Source: Choristoneura fumiferana
Lineage: Eukaryota > Arthropoda > Insecta > Lepidoptera > Tortricidae
Direction: 5' to 3'
Assembly: GCF_025370935.1 (NCBI RefSeq)
Contig: NC_133476.1
Coordinates: 17,991,047-18,055,046, forward strand
Length of the DNA stretch: 64,000 nt
Translations under genes and position numbers: made by a program
Notes under the pieces: model-generated
Told to the model about the DNA's origin: nothing
Databases searched by the model: none
The model's input: only the letters and a program-made list of their open reading frames with translations
Part shown: positions 50,113-63,400 of the stretch, one piece after another
Layout: each line of letters opens with the position of its first letter
How positions within the stretch are numbered: position 1 is the stretch's first letter

Positions 50113-50434
50113 TCGAAAATACAAACTGAGACATGGATGCACAGAAAAACCAGATAAAGAGACCAGCACTGGGAATCGAACCCAGGTTTCTTTCGAAAGA
50201 ATGTGACGTCTGTCGACGTAACATAGATGTCGCTAGTGCTGCTGCTTAAGTGCATAGTAGAAATAAGCAACCTGAGATATGTATGCATAGGAGAAAATCG
50301 TGTCTGGATTCCTGTCCAGCAGTGGTGTAGGGGTTATAGCACGCAGCACGGATTGCTGAGGACCTGGGTTTGATTCCCAGTGCTGGTCTCTTTTTCTGGT
50401 TTTTCTGTGCATCCATGTCTCAGTTTGTTTTTCG
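50113..50434. mobile_element. inverted pair of tRNA-headed SINEs
   Basis: Arms 50113-50188 and 50361-50434 are ~75-bp inverted repeats, with gggaatcgaacccaggtt on the left and gggtttgattcccagtgc on the right (B boxes facing each other), and a 172-bp centre. In the right copy an A-box-like ggtgtaggggttatagcacg precedes the B box. Confidence 0.65.
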
Positions 50435-51440
50435 ATTTAAAATTTGCATTTAATGTGTCGGTAATACCTTCAAGCTTAGTGTGAATTTTCATCAATATTT
50501 AAGGGAAATATTTTCAGATATTAAAGTAAGGTAAGCTACTTGCCTACTTCTTGCTATCCAATTAAAATGAATAACGCAAACTAAGTAATGTCAACACGTC
50601 CATTACAGGCCCACGATTTGCTGTCGAATCTAATTTCTAATTCGAGTTATCAGAACCAGTATTGGGTCAATGGCATACACATAATTCCGGCCGGGTGTTT
50701 TCGAAATAGCTGGATCTGAGTTAAGAAACACTTAGAGCCGATGCCAAAGAAATCACTAATAAAATGTAGTAACGTGACTGACGTTTGTTTACGACGACCG
50801 GCGCCTGCGTTGCGAAATAGAAAATCGACAAGCCATGGCGAACGCATGTAACACCACCCGTCGAGGAAAGCTATTGAATTTCGTAACGATAAAATACAAA
50901 TAGGAGTCCAATTGTCAATCGGATTGGTTGCGGTCAAGTGAGCAAGCAAACAAGTTGTGTAGGTGATCAATGCTAACGATTGAAGAAATCTACTTCCTCC
51001 ATTGAACCGAAGCCATGCAAGCAATACATCAACGATTTACCCGTAGTTGCCTACGCCCATACGTGTACCTATTAACAGGATAAAAAGCAATATACATCTT
51101 ATGCAAAGATTTTGAAGATGGCAATGAATAGATCCTTGTTTCATAAATCATGAATCGATAGGCTTGTACGGGTGAATCAGCAGCAGCAGAATTGTAGCAG
51201 TAATCAGTTGGCGTAATCAAGACGTCCTTTTAGGAGTTGTGATCGTTTGCAGGCGCAAAAAACCCATTAGTTTCTCCTTATACTCTTGAGATGCCACCAT
51301 GCCGAGACTACCTGGTGACTTAAAACTCGATTGATTTCCGACAGCGCTTATGAGATCGTTAACTAGTCTATACGCTATAAGATATTGTGAGTAGCAAGTA
51401 GTATAATTCTAGTGACCCTAATTATTTTTTGTGTAACAAA

Positions 51441-51660
51441 AAGTTGGAAGACCCCCGACTTTGTCACTTCAAAGTTCAATATCTCAAAAACGGCTGAACC
51501 GATTTCGATGAAACATGTCTAAGAACCATCGCTAGAAAACCTGCTTTCAAATATAAAAACGCATTCAAATCAGTTCACCCGTTTAAGAGCTACGGTGCCA
51601 CAGACAGACACACATAGCGTCTAAACTTATAAAACCCCTCTTTTTACGTCGGGGTTTAAA
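51441..51660 (-). repeat. 'acccccgacgcaaaa' interspersed repeat, copy 2
   Basis: aagttggaagacccccgact, then aaaacggctgaaccgatttc and gccacagacagacacacata, ending tttttacgtcggggttt. Opposite orientation to 34629. Confidence 0.65.
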
Positions 51661-53337
51661 ATCGAAATTTACTGAAACGGCAATTGATGCAGAAAAATGC
51701 GAGTTGTCGTATTAGGATGGCACCCATAAATAGTAAATGAAGAGCACAGTCGATGGACACTAATTGATTTGCGATGCAATACTCGGAAGGCTGCGCCTGC
51801 CCAGACGGGCTGTTTGAATATAAACTGTTGTTAAGCATTATGAAATCAATCGCGGCAACGGCAGTGTCGTGTATCGTGACATAACGCAGGTCACCGGTGA
51901 AGACCAAAAAGAAAAACGGTGCGTGGGCGACGTTTGACAAAATAACGAATCAACGTTCGAAAGCTATTTTATAAAATACTGGTTACATGTTTCGCAATTC
52001 GTAACTAAATAAGCATGCCGTTGCTTGTAACGCAGCATTTAGAGCACTCTTAATCAAGATAACTCAAATCGATGTGTATGACGGCGGATAAACGAGAGCA
52101 GTTTAAACACTGTCATGGTAACTTGCAGCTTTCGATCGTACAAAATATAATTTCAACATAGTATTGAGCGATTATATAAGCCGCATCGAAACAATATCGT
52201 TCAAAATGAGTTCTCGTGTACCTACATTCTATAGTCGATACAATTGATCGGTTCGCTAATCGACTCCTAAAGCCTAAGAGCTATCAATCGCGATAGAAAA
52301 CGAATTACGGCATCGAGTCTGGCTATCGGCGTGCGGCGTTGATGAAAAGTGGCCAAGTGAGGTGTGGTAAGACTTATTCGATCTTCATTTCTCAGAGACA
52401 CTAGCGGATTGCTACTGATAAATACGGCCATTAGGAGCGAGAGAATCGGTGGGAAAATGCCTAAACGCGCTGAAGTGGCGCAACGGCCTGCCTGCATTTA
52501 CATTAGATGGCGTCACATTTCGAAAATGTTAGTAACTTAACTACTCATAACTTTGACAGATGATTGAAGTGAATCGCGTCAAAAGGGTGCATAATATGAA
52601 ATCAGACGTAAATTGACCCGCTGGGGCACGCGCGTCGAAACAATAAAATAACAATACAATTTCTACCATGAGCTGTTCAAGGATGAATATCGATTGCGTG
52701 CTGTGCTGGACGCATTTGCAGGTGGATCACGCGCGTGCGCCGACAGCATGGCGTCATATCCTCGGCTAAATTGGCCACGACAATTAATAAAAGAATTGCG
52801 CGCGAAGGCATTGCTATGTTCGGTAATGGACGGCAGTTTTTGACGCGTTGATGCTCCAAAGACGGATTGTTCGTTAAAAAACCGGCCAAGCGAGAGTTGG
52901 ACTTGCGCATCAAGGGTTCTATACAGCGAATGAAAAAATAGACACACAACACAAAATCTCAAAAAATTAAAATGCCTATTTAAGTTCATGAAGTACAGTC
53001 GCTTACAGGCAAATTACAAAGTTTCAATGTTTCACTTAAGACAGACTTAGGTTTGACTGGTTTTTTTTTCAGATACAATCTTAAATTATGACAGGCAGAC
53101 AGATGGACAGCGTAGTAAGCGAAATAGGGTTCTGATTGTCACCCTTCTGATAAGGAACTCTAAAAAGTGGTTGCGTAGTCATGATGTTCGAGGGAATTAA
53201 TACTACTTAGTGTTTCGGGTTGTCTTTAATAAATTCATCGGCATTTTAATACGGCATTTTAATAACTATACCTACCACTGAATGGTATGTCGCAGATATC
53301 TACGGATATCCTTTTGAGAATATATTTATCAAATGAT

Positions 53338-53645
53338 TAATAAATAAATAAATATCATGGGACACTTGACACTAATTGACCTAGTCCCAAACTAAGCAAA
53401 GCTTGTACTTTGGATACTAGGCAACGGATTTCGGATTTTTCTTGTCAATAAATGTTTTCAGTTTGAGTTTGAGTTTGGATAAACATACTTATATAGATAA
53501 ATACATACTTAAATACATATTAAACATCCAAGACCCGAGAACAAACATTCGTATTATTCATACAAATATCTGCCCCGGCCGGGAATCGAACCCGGGACTT
53601 CAAGATTCGTAGTCAGGTTCTCTAACCACTTGGCCATCCGGTCAT
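53338..53645 (-). mobile_element. tRNA-derived SINE, copy 2
   Basis: Complement of 22514-22768: B box as gccgggaatcgaacccggg, A-box region as tctaaccacttggccatcc, body gacctagtcccaaactaagc. Better preserved than copy 3. Confidence 0.8.
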
Positions 53646-54888
53646 CAAGAGAAGATTAAATCAAGAGAAAAATTTAAATCTAATTGATCTACCTAGTTGT
53701 AGAATGTCGTCTGGAACAAGTTTTACTTATTTCTTGTGAGACATTCCATTTTCCCAACTATAAGCCTTGATCATATCACTTGAAATGACAGGAAATTTTC
53801 AGTAGTGCGAGTTAGAGTCGACGAGGGTCGCACCCACTTCGAAATTCCATCAGTTGACAATTATATTGCTACAATATACAGGAAAGGTTAAAGGTTCGAA
53901 TGGATGTTCGATAGAAAATCTGTCCCTCATCCTTCAGCTTCAATAGGGGCGTCGGTACAATGGGACAAAAATGAGCCTTATACGGAGTCAAGTGCGTAGT
54001 TCGGAGCCTGGGTGACGTCATGCGCTCAGTCGATCTGACAGGCTTATCCCGGCTGTCATCTCATGCCCATTATGTGCGCGGAATAGACGTGTGGCCTCAG
54101 CAGGCAGCAGGCAAGGCCACGTGCCTGCGAGAACCTTTCCTTTTAAACGACCACGATTAATTATTAACTATTGATAGCCTAAAGCTGCGTGTCGATTCTT
54201 TCGAACGTCAATTGTTTTTTTTGTGAAGCCGTGAGATGAGCGCGCGGCGCACATCGGTTTTCATTTGTTTCAAAACATGATTTGGTGACATAAGGGAACT
54301 CTATCTTTGTATCATGCTAAATGCGCTGCGGTCGAGACCGCGTTAAACTGTCATGTTTTACTAAAGATTTACACGCTTTGTTTCAGGACGTTGACGAATA
54401 TATTATTGTCTTAAATGATGACACAAATAAAAGCTTCTGATTAACAGCCTATTGTGGCTCGTGTGCCTGACGCAGATGTATAACAATATCCCCAAGTAAT
54501 TAATATGTAAGGAAGAGTGTTGTCAATTACTTTCACTTGAAATAATTACAATATTTTATAAGCGGGGTCGTCGCCCTCAGAGGAAATATCTCCGGGGCGG
54601 AATGCTTCCGAATTATTAACACTTTGCGATCTATTCAGATTTAATGAAAACCAAACAATGAAGTGATCGTGCGGGTCTTAAGGAAATTAAGTTTCCTAAA
54701 TCCTAAAAGCTCCGGGAAAAGCTTCAGGGCATCGCCCTTTATTTCTTCACGTTAGATTGCTTTTGGGCGTGCGGTAAGGAGAGGGCAAACATAAAAATAA
54801 TTTAATTCAGTGAATTACATTAGCATTTTACATTGATGAATGTAAGTAGTCTACTTTGTATTTTACTTTTCAGAGGTGGCCATACCCA

Positions 54889-54933
54889 TCATCACCATTA
54901 TCATCATATCAGCCGAATGACATTCACTGTTGA
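54889..54933 (-). mobile_element. RTE-type LINE 3' tail remnant
   Basis: catcatcaccattatcatca then tatcagccgaatgacattca; a diverged form of the 27742 tail. Confidence 0.5.
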
Positions 54934-56594
54934 CCTTCTTCTTTTTTTCTGATGGCTTTCCCCATACCCAAGGGGTGCCAATGAACCTTGTTACTAAGAC
55001 TCCGCTGAGTACTCGTCAGTCTGTCACAGAGACCTATTTTGAGCCTTATTAGGTTCAAATACTTGAATTTATAGGTTATGGCTTATAGTTGCTAATAATA
55101 ATCATCAAACCCGTTTAAGAAAACTAATTTCCGTGGTTTTTATTTGCTCGATTGAAATTGGACTTGCACTTGGTTGATTTTTTTTAAATTTTAAATGAAG
55201 AAGACTGGATTTTAACAAGCTTTAGTATCTCGGAACCGTCTACTTGGCAAGTCTGTGAGGATATGCGAGGGCGCCGCGTGTGTAAGTGGCCGTCTGAGTG
55301 GCTCCTTTGTCCTGTAGTATCAGCGCTTTAGACCAGGCACGTGACTGTGCAGCTGAAGCTGTCATGACGGAGTAGTATGACAGTGTACAGTTTATTATGT
55401 ATCTAGGAGCGCGATAGTGCTGCGGCATGCTGAACAAGCGAATAATCCTTTTCTCGAAGTCATTAAAAGCGCTAAACAAGGTTTAAATTATTTCGGAATA
55501 TTTTAAGTTTATTATACAAATAAAAATGTTTTATTGTGATCAATAAGAACGTTAACTTCACTATAAGTAACGGTATTCAACTTCCTACACATAAAACAGT
55601 GACTTCAAACGTGCCATTTACACCCGCTGACAGACGCACCTAAGCAGAAGTTACGCGTACAATCGCACAGCACCGCTTAATAACCCATAACTTGCGTAAT
55701 TAGCATATCTTAGCTTCATTCAATAAGATTTTCGCATCATTTATTCAGCTTAACATTAGGGTCGCTACACATGTAAGGCTTACGCCACCTTGTCAACTAG
55801 GCCGTAGTAATAAGTCGCGAACCGCGCTAACTGAGTTGTGTAAGAACTAACGTTGTATATATACGCTGAAACCACAGCATGGAAACCTCGTGTATTGAAT
55901 GGACAGCGAAATTTGGTCAGACTGCGGTTGAATGTGAGTTTCACAAGGAATGTGGCCGATGTGTGCTTTTAGCGATCGACGAGTATTAATTCTATGGCAT
56001 TAGAATATGCGGTCTCATAAAGGTAGACGGACGTCGACATTTCAGAAAAAGAAGTTTAAAAGAGGTCTCGGAAAACTGGAATATGTTAAACGGAAGTAGA
56101 GCAAGTAGTACATTATGATTATCATACTTCAATCGCGTCCGAGCGTTCGCGCTGTGATTATTATTTTTCTTCCACAGAGACCAAAAACCACCCACAAAGT
56201 ATCCTTTTCCAACGCATGGTGACATCGACCGTCAAGAAATCCTATAACTAATGAATTTTCTATTTATATCGCGTATTGAAATAAATTTCAGATCCTTGAA
56301 CAAGGTTTCGACACACGGTAGACATAAAGATTGATAAACCGATCTAATTTTGTTTGGAGAAAGGTTAATTGATTCCGAAAATATCAAGGGTCGGCTACAT
56401 TATAATAACATTGGTGTTCAGAGTTTGGTAACAGTTCCGATCGTTGGTTTTTGTAGGGTCAAGAGCTGAGATAAGATCGGTAAGGCGCACCTGGTACCTA
56501 ATATGCAAATAACGTACCCTGTAAACAAAAGTCCGAAACCAACGACATTATCATGTTCTTTGCACCCGTAGATGATTATTATGTATTTGGTTAT

Positions 56595-56790
56595 GCGTTT
56601 TTGCCCGACTGCGGCAAAGCCCCCAAAGGAGGGTTATGTTTTTGACCTGTATGTATATACATGCATACCATGTATGCTACTGAGAGTACCTTATTAAATC
56701 CCTAAAATCAAAGTGGCGGATTTATGCGCTTTAACCACAGAGTACATAATGCATTAACGTAGTGGGGTACCAAATTAAAAGGCAAGTAAG
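56595..56790. repeat. interspersed repeat 'gcccgactgcggcaaagccc'
   Basis: tgcccgactgcggcaaagcc, then aaaggagggttatgtttttg, which I recall as a common lepidopteran repeat. Boundaries uncertain. Confidence 0.45.
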
Positions 56791-59343
56791 TACAAAAATA
56801 CGTACCTATAGCCTATATGTTTTTGTAAATGTTTAATTTTTGAACACAGTAAATATTTTGTTCCAATAACTTATGGAAGTTTCTCAGTAAACTTACGAGT
56901 ATTTCCGAATGACATGACAAGATAATAAAACGTGCCTAATAATATTTACAAAAGCCATATTTTAAAAGATATCGATCTCTGCCGTTGACGCCAAACACGA
57001 AGCATTTGCTTATCGATATCTCGGAATTTCGGTTGTTTGCACGCGATATTTGAGAATTATAGATCTTCTGGCGCCTCTTGCGCAGACCGCGCAGCTAAAC
57101 GCTTTTATTTGCTAATTAATTACTATTAGCACTACTATTAGCACCACTTTCACTTAAGTCAATAACTGTCTAACATTGCTACAAACTTAAAAACAATACT
57201 CTTCATGTGAGATGATACAAGACAATGCATCACGCATGCGCATACGGTGGGATCATAATGTAACTTTTTTAACGTGGAAAGTAATTCCTCCGCATTGTGT
57301 GTTTGTGTCCAATAAAACACATAAACATGCAACGGGTCACAAGTAGGCGTCTAATACTAGTTTTATTCGTTGTTTCAATGTTAACTTCGCATTTTATCAC
57401 CAAAGTATCGCATGACAGACACCAACGAAAGTATTGTTAGATCAAAAGCAGTGAGGGAAATCGTAAGGCACGCTTTAATGGCGGCACCATTGTTTTGATG
57501 TTGAGACAGACAGCTGAAACCGCTCCCACTTTCACTTGCACCTTATAATTCAGAGCAAGTATTTATATTCATTCCACATGCAGTGAGATGCTGAACTTGT
57601 TCTTCTGCGTCCTTTCTCGTCGCGTCAACATTGTCTTTTATCCCCTAGAGGGTGCGGAATCTCTGTAGAGTGGCAGTCTTGCAGTTATATGCATATTGCA
57701 TGCGTGTAACGTACAAACAGAATAGAGACAGTATAAATTATGACATAGAATGCGAGTATGAATTCATAAAAAATTGCTGTTCTAAATTCTTGTACTTATC
57801 TACCAATTTTAATGAGACCATGTCTCTAAGTGTCTGTTTAATTTGATATTTTGAACAAAAACAGCTTGTAGATACTAAGTTTCCCTCCTCTGCTTTATAT
57901 CCTTCTGTTTTTTTTTGTAATTTATATCTATTTCTCACATACAGCCTTTTTGACAACTTTCACTTATATTTTTGTACAAGTACTTACATTTGTATTTATC
58001 TTAATATTATTGTTTTCGTTTCACCTTTCGTTTCGTTTCGTTCGTTTTTTCGATTTTTTTTACCTACTTTGACGTATTTGTATTAGGTTCTATAATCTAA
58101 ATGGTTGTTTGGGAGATATCGCTTTTAAGCGATAAGACTGGCTATTATCTACCCTGAATTTTGTCTTCTTGTAAACTTATTGCACTGATTTGTGGCAACC
58201 AACAGAGAATATTACTATCGTATTGAACTTCCCGTTATATTTATTGCATTTGAGGTGGAGCGGTTCTACGAGTACGTCGCAGCTGCATTTGCTAAATTTG
58301 TGAAAAGCAGGAAAACCGCGACGGTCGCACGGCGGGCGGAAAACTAATGTTTACAGCATCGTTAACTTCGGTAGGTATAGAGACGTTAAAAACCTTACGT
58401 CAGTTTACGCGGACGCCGGATTCTGTTAATTACACGGCCGTATGAAAACATAAACATCTCCTAAACGAACCTTGACATATTAGTTTTACTGGTGCGTGGG
58501 ATACGGTTTTATTTATATGCACTCGGTTCAAAATTAACATCTCGTTAGTCTCAAATAAACGATGAACGGGTGTCGGGCGCATTTATTTTAGGTGCAAAAA
58601 TGCAGCGTACATATTTAATAAGCGCGCATTCAGTTCAGTAATTTAAGTCCGCAATGTTCGCGCTACGCCGCTCCGATGTCGGTAATTCGCAATTAAGTTC
58701 ATTATTTCTGTATTTGTAACAGCTTAATCAAGAGTGATTGTTTTACAGTTAACAAACACGCACATTGCCGTGAAAATGAGCTTTACAATTTACAGGATAG
58801 TTAAAAACCGGGATTTTGTGGAGCGTAAACATAAAATAAGTTTGTTTTATATTTTCATTTTTCTCAGGCCATCGCGTGTCTCATCTAATTCCAACAAAAG
58901 CATCACAATGCCGATTAATGTGTAACTAATTTAGCAAATTACGTAAACGGTCGGCAGGCACTTGACGCCCGAGATGTTAGAACCAGTTCCGCTAGGACCT
59001 GTTTCGCCGGCAGCAAGGTCCCGACACAGACCCGTTGATTTCCACCGGCGCATACGCAGCTCCAGAGCGTTGCCTCCAACCCGTTTCACATTTTTATTTT
59101 CAGTTTTAACAAAATGGTGGCTTTTTTGCTACAGCAAATGTGCACATTTAAGATCGCTAGAACTCAGCAGCTTAAGTATAGCCGCATATTTCAAAATAAG
59201 TAAAAAAATAATTTATCTACATGCATATCATAACTTCCCTATTATATGTTAACGACTATCAAATGGCTTTATTAAGAAACCTGGTATCTGCGGGTGCATC
59301 TTAATGTTTACATTAAAGTATCGGTAATACTTTTTTAACAATG

Positions 59344-59396
59344 CAAAGTCAAAGTCAAAGTCAAAGTCAAAGTCAAAATCAAAGTCAAAGTCAAAA
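59344..59396 (+). repeat. AAAGTC tandem repeat
   Basis: About nine units of aaagtc, one of them aaaatc, ending aaaataaagg. Related to 35940-36005. Confidence 0.85.
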
Positions 59397-61289
59397 TAAA
59401 GGCCATATCTGAACATATTATAGAAAACTTATGATATGCATGTAGATAAAGTTATGTATGCGGCTATACATAATTAGGCATTAAAACACTCGTGTGATCT
59501 TATTATGAAACTCGCCTTCAGCTCGTTTCATAAAATCACACTCGTACTTTGATGCCTCTCATTATGCACCAGCCACATAAATAACTATTAACACAAGCTT
59601 TTTGTTTACCTACTGTGCTTCATACTTGCCTTGTCATATATACAGTATGGACACAAATTTCAAGTCAATTTGACCACTACAAGTGATTTATATCGATATT
59701 CCAGATTTGATCCATACTAACATAGCAAGTTAAATAAAAGCTTGCGTTATTCTACTCATTTTGTAAAACTGTTGAGTTGACATTGGCATTGGCGCTGTTA
59801 AAATGCTAAGTCACAGAGTAAATGCCACCGCAAAAAACACAAGATTACAACGCGTCTCGGAAGTTCCCTGAACTTAATAACGTATTAACGATTTCGGACG
59901 TAATAAAAATACATTGTCGTTTTTATCTCACACAATAAATCGTTCGTTACTGCATTATTCATATATGTTCATATACGACAGTATTAATAGCGTCGTATTC
60001 CCTTTCGCACATGTGAGGCGTTGGGTGTAATGGTTAAACTTTGCTGGAGTCATTTTAATGTTGATTGTGGTAACAGCTGTATAATGTCAAACAGATGTTT
60101 TAAGAACTACACAAAGTTAGATTAGAGCTTAGATTGGAATTACTGTCATTCAGTACAAATCGGAAATCGTATGAATTGACTATTTCGAATTCTGACCGAA
60201 GTTAATACGGTCCAAAATGAATTTGGTCAAAATGTAATTGTGCTGAAATATAACCAAATTTGTATACAAGTTGAACTTTTTCTGAGACAAGATTCAATGT
60301 TTGATGATATTCAGGATGGACAGTTTGCCCTGTTGTATTTCAAATTGGCATTGCTCTTGGGCGTATCATTTCGAGCTGTCGATTTTCCATTTCTACTCGA
60401 TGACAGTAAATCTGAGATTGTTTTACGAGCGTTTGCGTGTAATACTTAATTTTACGAAGGCCCATACAAAACAGAATTAGATGCATTTTATTGGCTAACG
60501 TTCCTCATAGCGCTCTTAGGTAATAAAATTCGTTGCATCGAGTGATTAATGAACAGATCATTATAAACCCACCCATCGTTTCGATTCATGTAATAGTCTA
60601 TTGTAGATGTAAACGTCTTTATTTTGCAATAGGCGTAAGAGCGCAATAAAAACTAACCTTTGTTCAATACACGTATGTTATTTAGTTAATTTAAGTCCCT
60701 GCTTCCGTCTGTTATGAAAACTATGTTGTAGGTAGAATAAACTCGTTTTATACTAAAATATGGGCGCAAATAGATATGTACAGAGATCTAAACATGAAAG
60801 GATATTAAGCGGTCATCGTAAAGTAGAAGCGAAAGTTAGCGTTTTCAATAATGATTTCCATGTTACCGATTTTGAGTTTATACTTATATTTTGACTTTAA
60901 CTTTGCATCCTCCGAAAGTAACACTTTAGCGAATTGTTTTCATCTTCCTTTTGAAGTTTCCTAGTGAATAAAAAGGGCACGCTACCCAACAACAAAATAG
61001 AGTGGTGCACAAAAGTAAACAATGTAAGCAAAGAAATAAGGCACTCTGTTGATTAACTGCACTACAGAAACCCTAGGGGTCGATTGGGTGTGCTCTCGTG
61101 ACCAGCGCGTGACCGGCACGTGAATAACGAATGACGTGACGTAGGGGGTGGATTGCGAATCGACTTAGTTACGGCATGGAGTTATTTACGCTGCATGCGT
61201 ATGTTGACTGGTTCTGATAGTTCGAGATTTGTTGTTGTTAACTAGTCTTTAGCCGCGGCTTTGCGTGCATAAATCATTACAAATATAAA

Positions 61290-61576
61290 ATATGAATATT
61301 ACGGGACGCTTGACATCAATTGACCTATTTCCAGAGTACCTAAGTGAAAAAGTGTAAATTGTATTATGGGTACTATGCAATAAGTAAACATACTTAAATA
61401 AATAGATACTCTTTATTCAATACCACCACACACATACTTATTACATATTAAACACCCAACATTAGAGAACATTTATTTTTGTTTTTTATACAATACCTAT
61501 CTGCCATCGGGGATCGACCACGGGACCTCAAGCATCGTAGTTAGATTCTGTAATCACTAGGCTACCGGGTCGTCAC
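61290..61576 (-). mobile_element. tRNA-derived SINE, copy 3 (decayed)
   Basis: tgacatcaattgacctattt, cacacatacttattacatat and, as B box, atcggggatcgaccacggga. It has many substitutions relative to copies 1 and 2. Confidence 0.65.
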
Positions 61577-61729
61577 CACTGTGACGTCAACATAAGATCT
61601 GGCAGTTGAATTGAAATTCCTCTATTTAACTAAATTCTAGTGGTTGCCAAAAAATACTTTGTTGTCTTCTTTTACTTTGAATCAATAAAACCTATACAAA
61701 AGTTTACGCCTTTTCTCTTAGTGGTTGAA

Positions 61730-61905
61730 ATTGGGGATTTTTATAATGCAAAATCGATCCGGTAGGAATATCGCGATAAAAAGCAGCCTATATATTATTC
61801 TAGACACAGATATCTGTACATTACATTTCATCTAAATCCGTCTCACCACGCACACACACACTCATAAACTTTCGTATCTGATCAATAATATTACTAAGAT
61901 TTGCC
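61730..61905 (-). repeat. decayed Helitron-like repeat
   Basis: aaaaagcagcctatatatta, atttcatctaaatccgtc and cataaactttcgtatctgat followed by aatattactaag follow the Lep1-like order in reverse. The CTAG end is gone. Confidence 0.4.
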
Positions 61906-63279
61906 AATTTAAATAGTGTCGTCCGGTTTGTCTTAAAACACAAAACGAACGATGTCCTTGTCACAAAAAAGCCTCTTTGTGATAAATATGATAAAATGTT
62001 TTGCGTCGATTTGAACCGTAAGAATTCAATTCGATTTCAGTGTTTATTTCAATAGATTCCTTGGACGGTTCAGGATTATACGAATTAATTGTTAAACAAA
62101 CTCTAGTTTGAAGTTCTAGTTTGAAACAAATAAAACCTGGGTTAACAGTTAACTCTGAGTTAAAAGTTAACCCTAAGTATGCAAGCCCGCCTTAGCGTTT
62201 ATACTCACTATAACAACATTAACTAACACACACGTATTATAACACAAAATAAACAGACTACAGACTAACAATATATTACTTCTGACATCACTATTATCTT
62301 AACAAGAAACATAATGTTTTAAAATTTATGGCTTCTAATAAAGTTTTTGATCTAACTGGCGTAATAAAAGCAATATTAACACAATACTTTAGCAGGAAGT
62401 AAAGTACCTACAGCATCGTTAACCTACTGAGCAAAAGTTATAGCTCATTTTCCACATAAGAACTAATAACGTTCTATATTAAATAATGTGACATAATCGT
62501 ATATTAGAGGGCTATTACTAAGCTGCCAAGTTATTAGTAAGTTTGCTTTGATAGTGTATAGCTTTGATGTGCCGTTTATTGGAACTAAAATATTCTGAAG
62601 CTCTTTGAGAGCTACAACTTGATTGGATTGATGTAGGTTAATTAAGTTATTTATCAAAGAGTTACTTTGAATTGGCATGAGACTTTACTTTGCTCCTGTC
62701 AATGTTAAAAGCTTCACTTAAATTTTAAAATTGACTTCAAGGTAATTTATACTAAATTTAATTAAAGTAGCGGCATTTCGTGTTCGATTGACACTTAACT
62801 CTTATCAGAAGTTAAACTAAGCTCCCACATTTAACTTTTTCAAATCTGCATCATAAAGCAATATTTTGGAAATAGTAATAATTTAAATACGAGTATAATC
62901 TATAAGAAATAAAAACACGCAACAAAAGCAAGAAATTGAAAGTAAAGTAAACAAAGTAGAACGAAACAGTGCTTAGGGCTTACCCACGATCCGGTGGAAC
63001 CCCAGCGTTTAAGCCTCTTCCCGAAAATGGTTTGACACTGGGACAAGCAAGAAACAGACGCGGCCGGCTGTATTTTACCACCACCGAAGTCCCTGTCCAA
63101 TGTCATCGTAAACCTCTGGCACTGTCACTTAGTACACTAGTCACAAAACGTCATAAGTACTGGTGCCAAATGAATCACCTATTTATAAAAAAGAAAAAAT
63201 TCTAATCTGATTGTCTTTTGTTTTTGATTGGAGATAGTTTATTGTTTATACGAAAGCGCTATAATCCGCAGGATTTACT

Positions 63280-63400
63280 CGCGTGTGCGTTCGATGCGTG
63301 CGTTCGCGGCGACGAGCTCGCTGCGAGTGCCTCAGTTTCCCGCCGCGGGAAAAGTCGCCCGCCCAGCCGCCCGCCCAAATGGGACGACTCTATATTTTCT
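63280..63400. promoter_or_regulatory. CpG-rich patch with a palindromic E2F-like site
   Basis: TTTCCCGCCGCGGGAAA at 63336-63352 joins two facing TTTCCCGC-type half-sites. The surrounding ~120 bases are CpG-rich, unlike the AT-rich neighbours. It may be a promoter for RhoGAP (minus) or for a gene beyond 64000 (plus). No TATA box seen. Confidence 0.3.

Noticed and set aside
50650..51024. Minus-strand frame of 124 codons with hydrophobic stretches
   Set aside because: No recognisable domain, and no acceptor or donor in a compatible phase with the RhoGAP exons.
52663..52989. Minus-strand frame of 108 codons
   Set aside because: No family motif, no splice context and mixed composition. A frame of this size is expected by chance in 26 kb.
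58600..58680. TATA-like (atatttaata) plus initiator-like (tcagttc) pair as a core promoter
   Set aside because: The spacing is about 20 bases rather than near 30, and no transcript follows on either strand that I can recognise.
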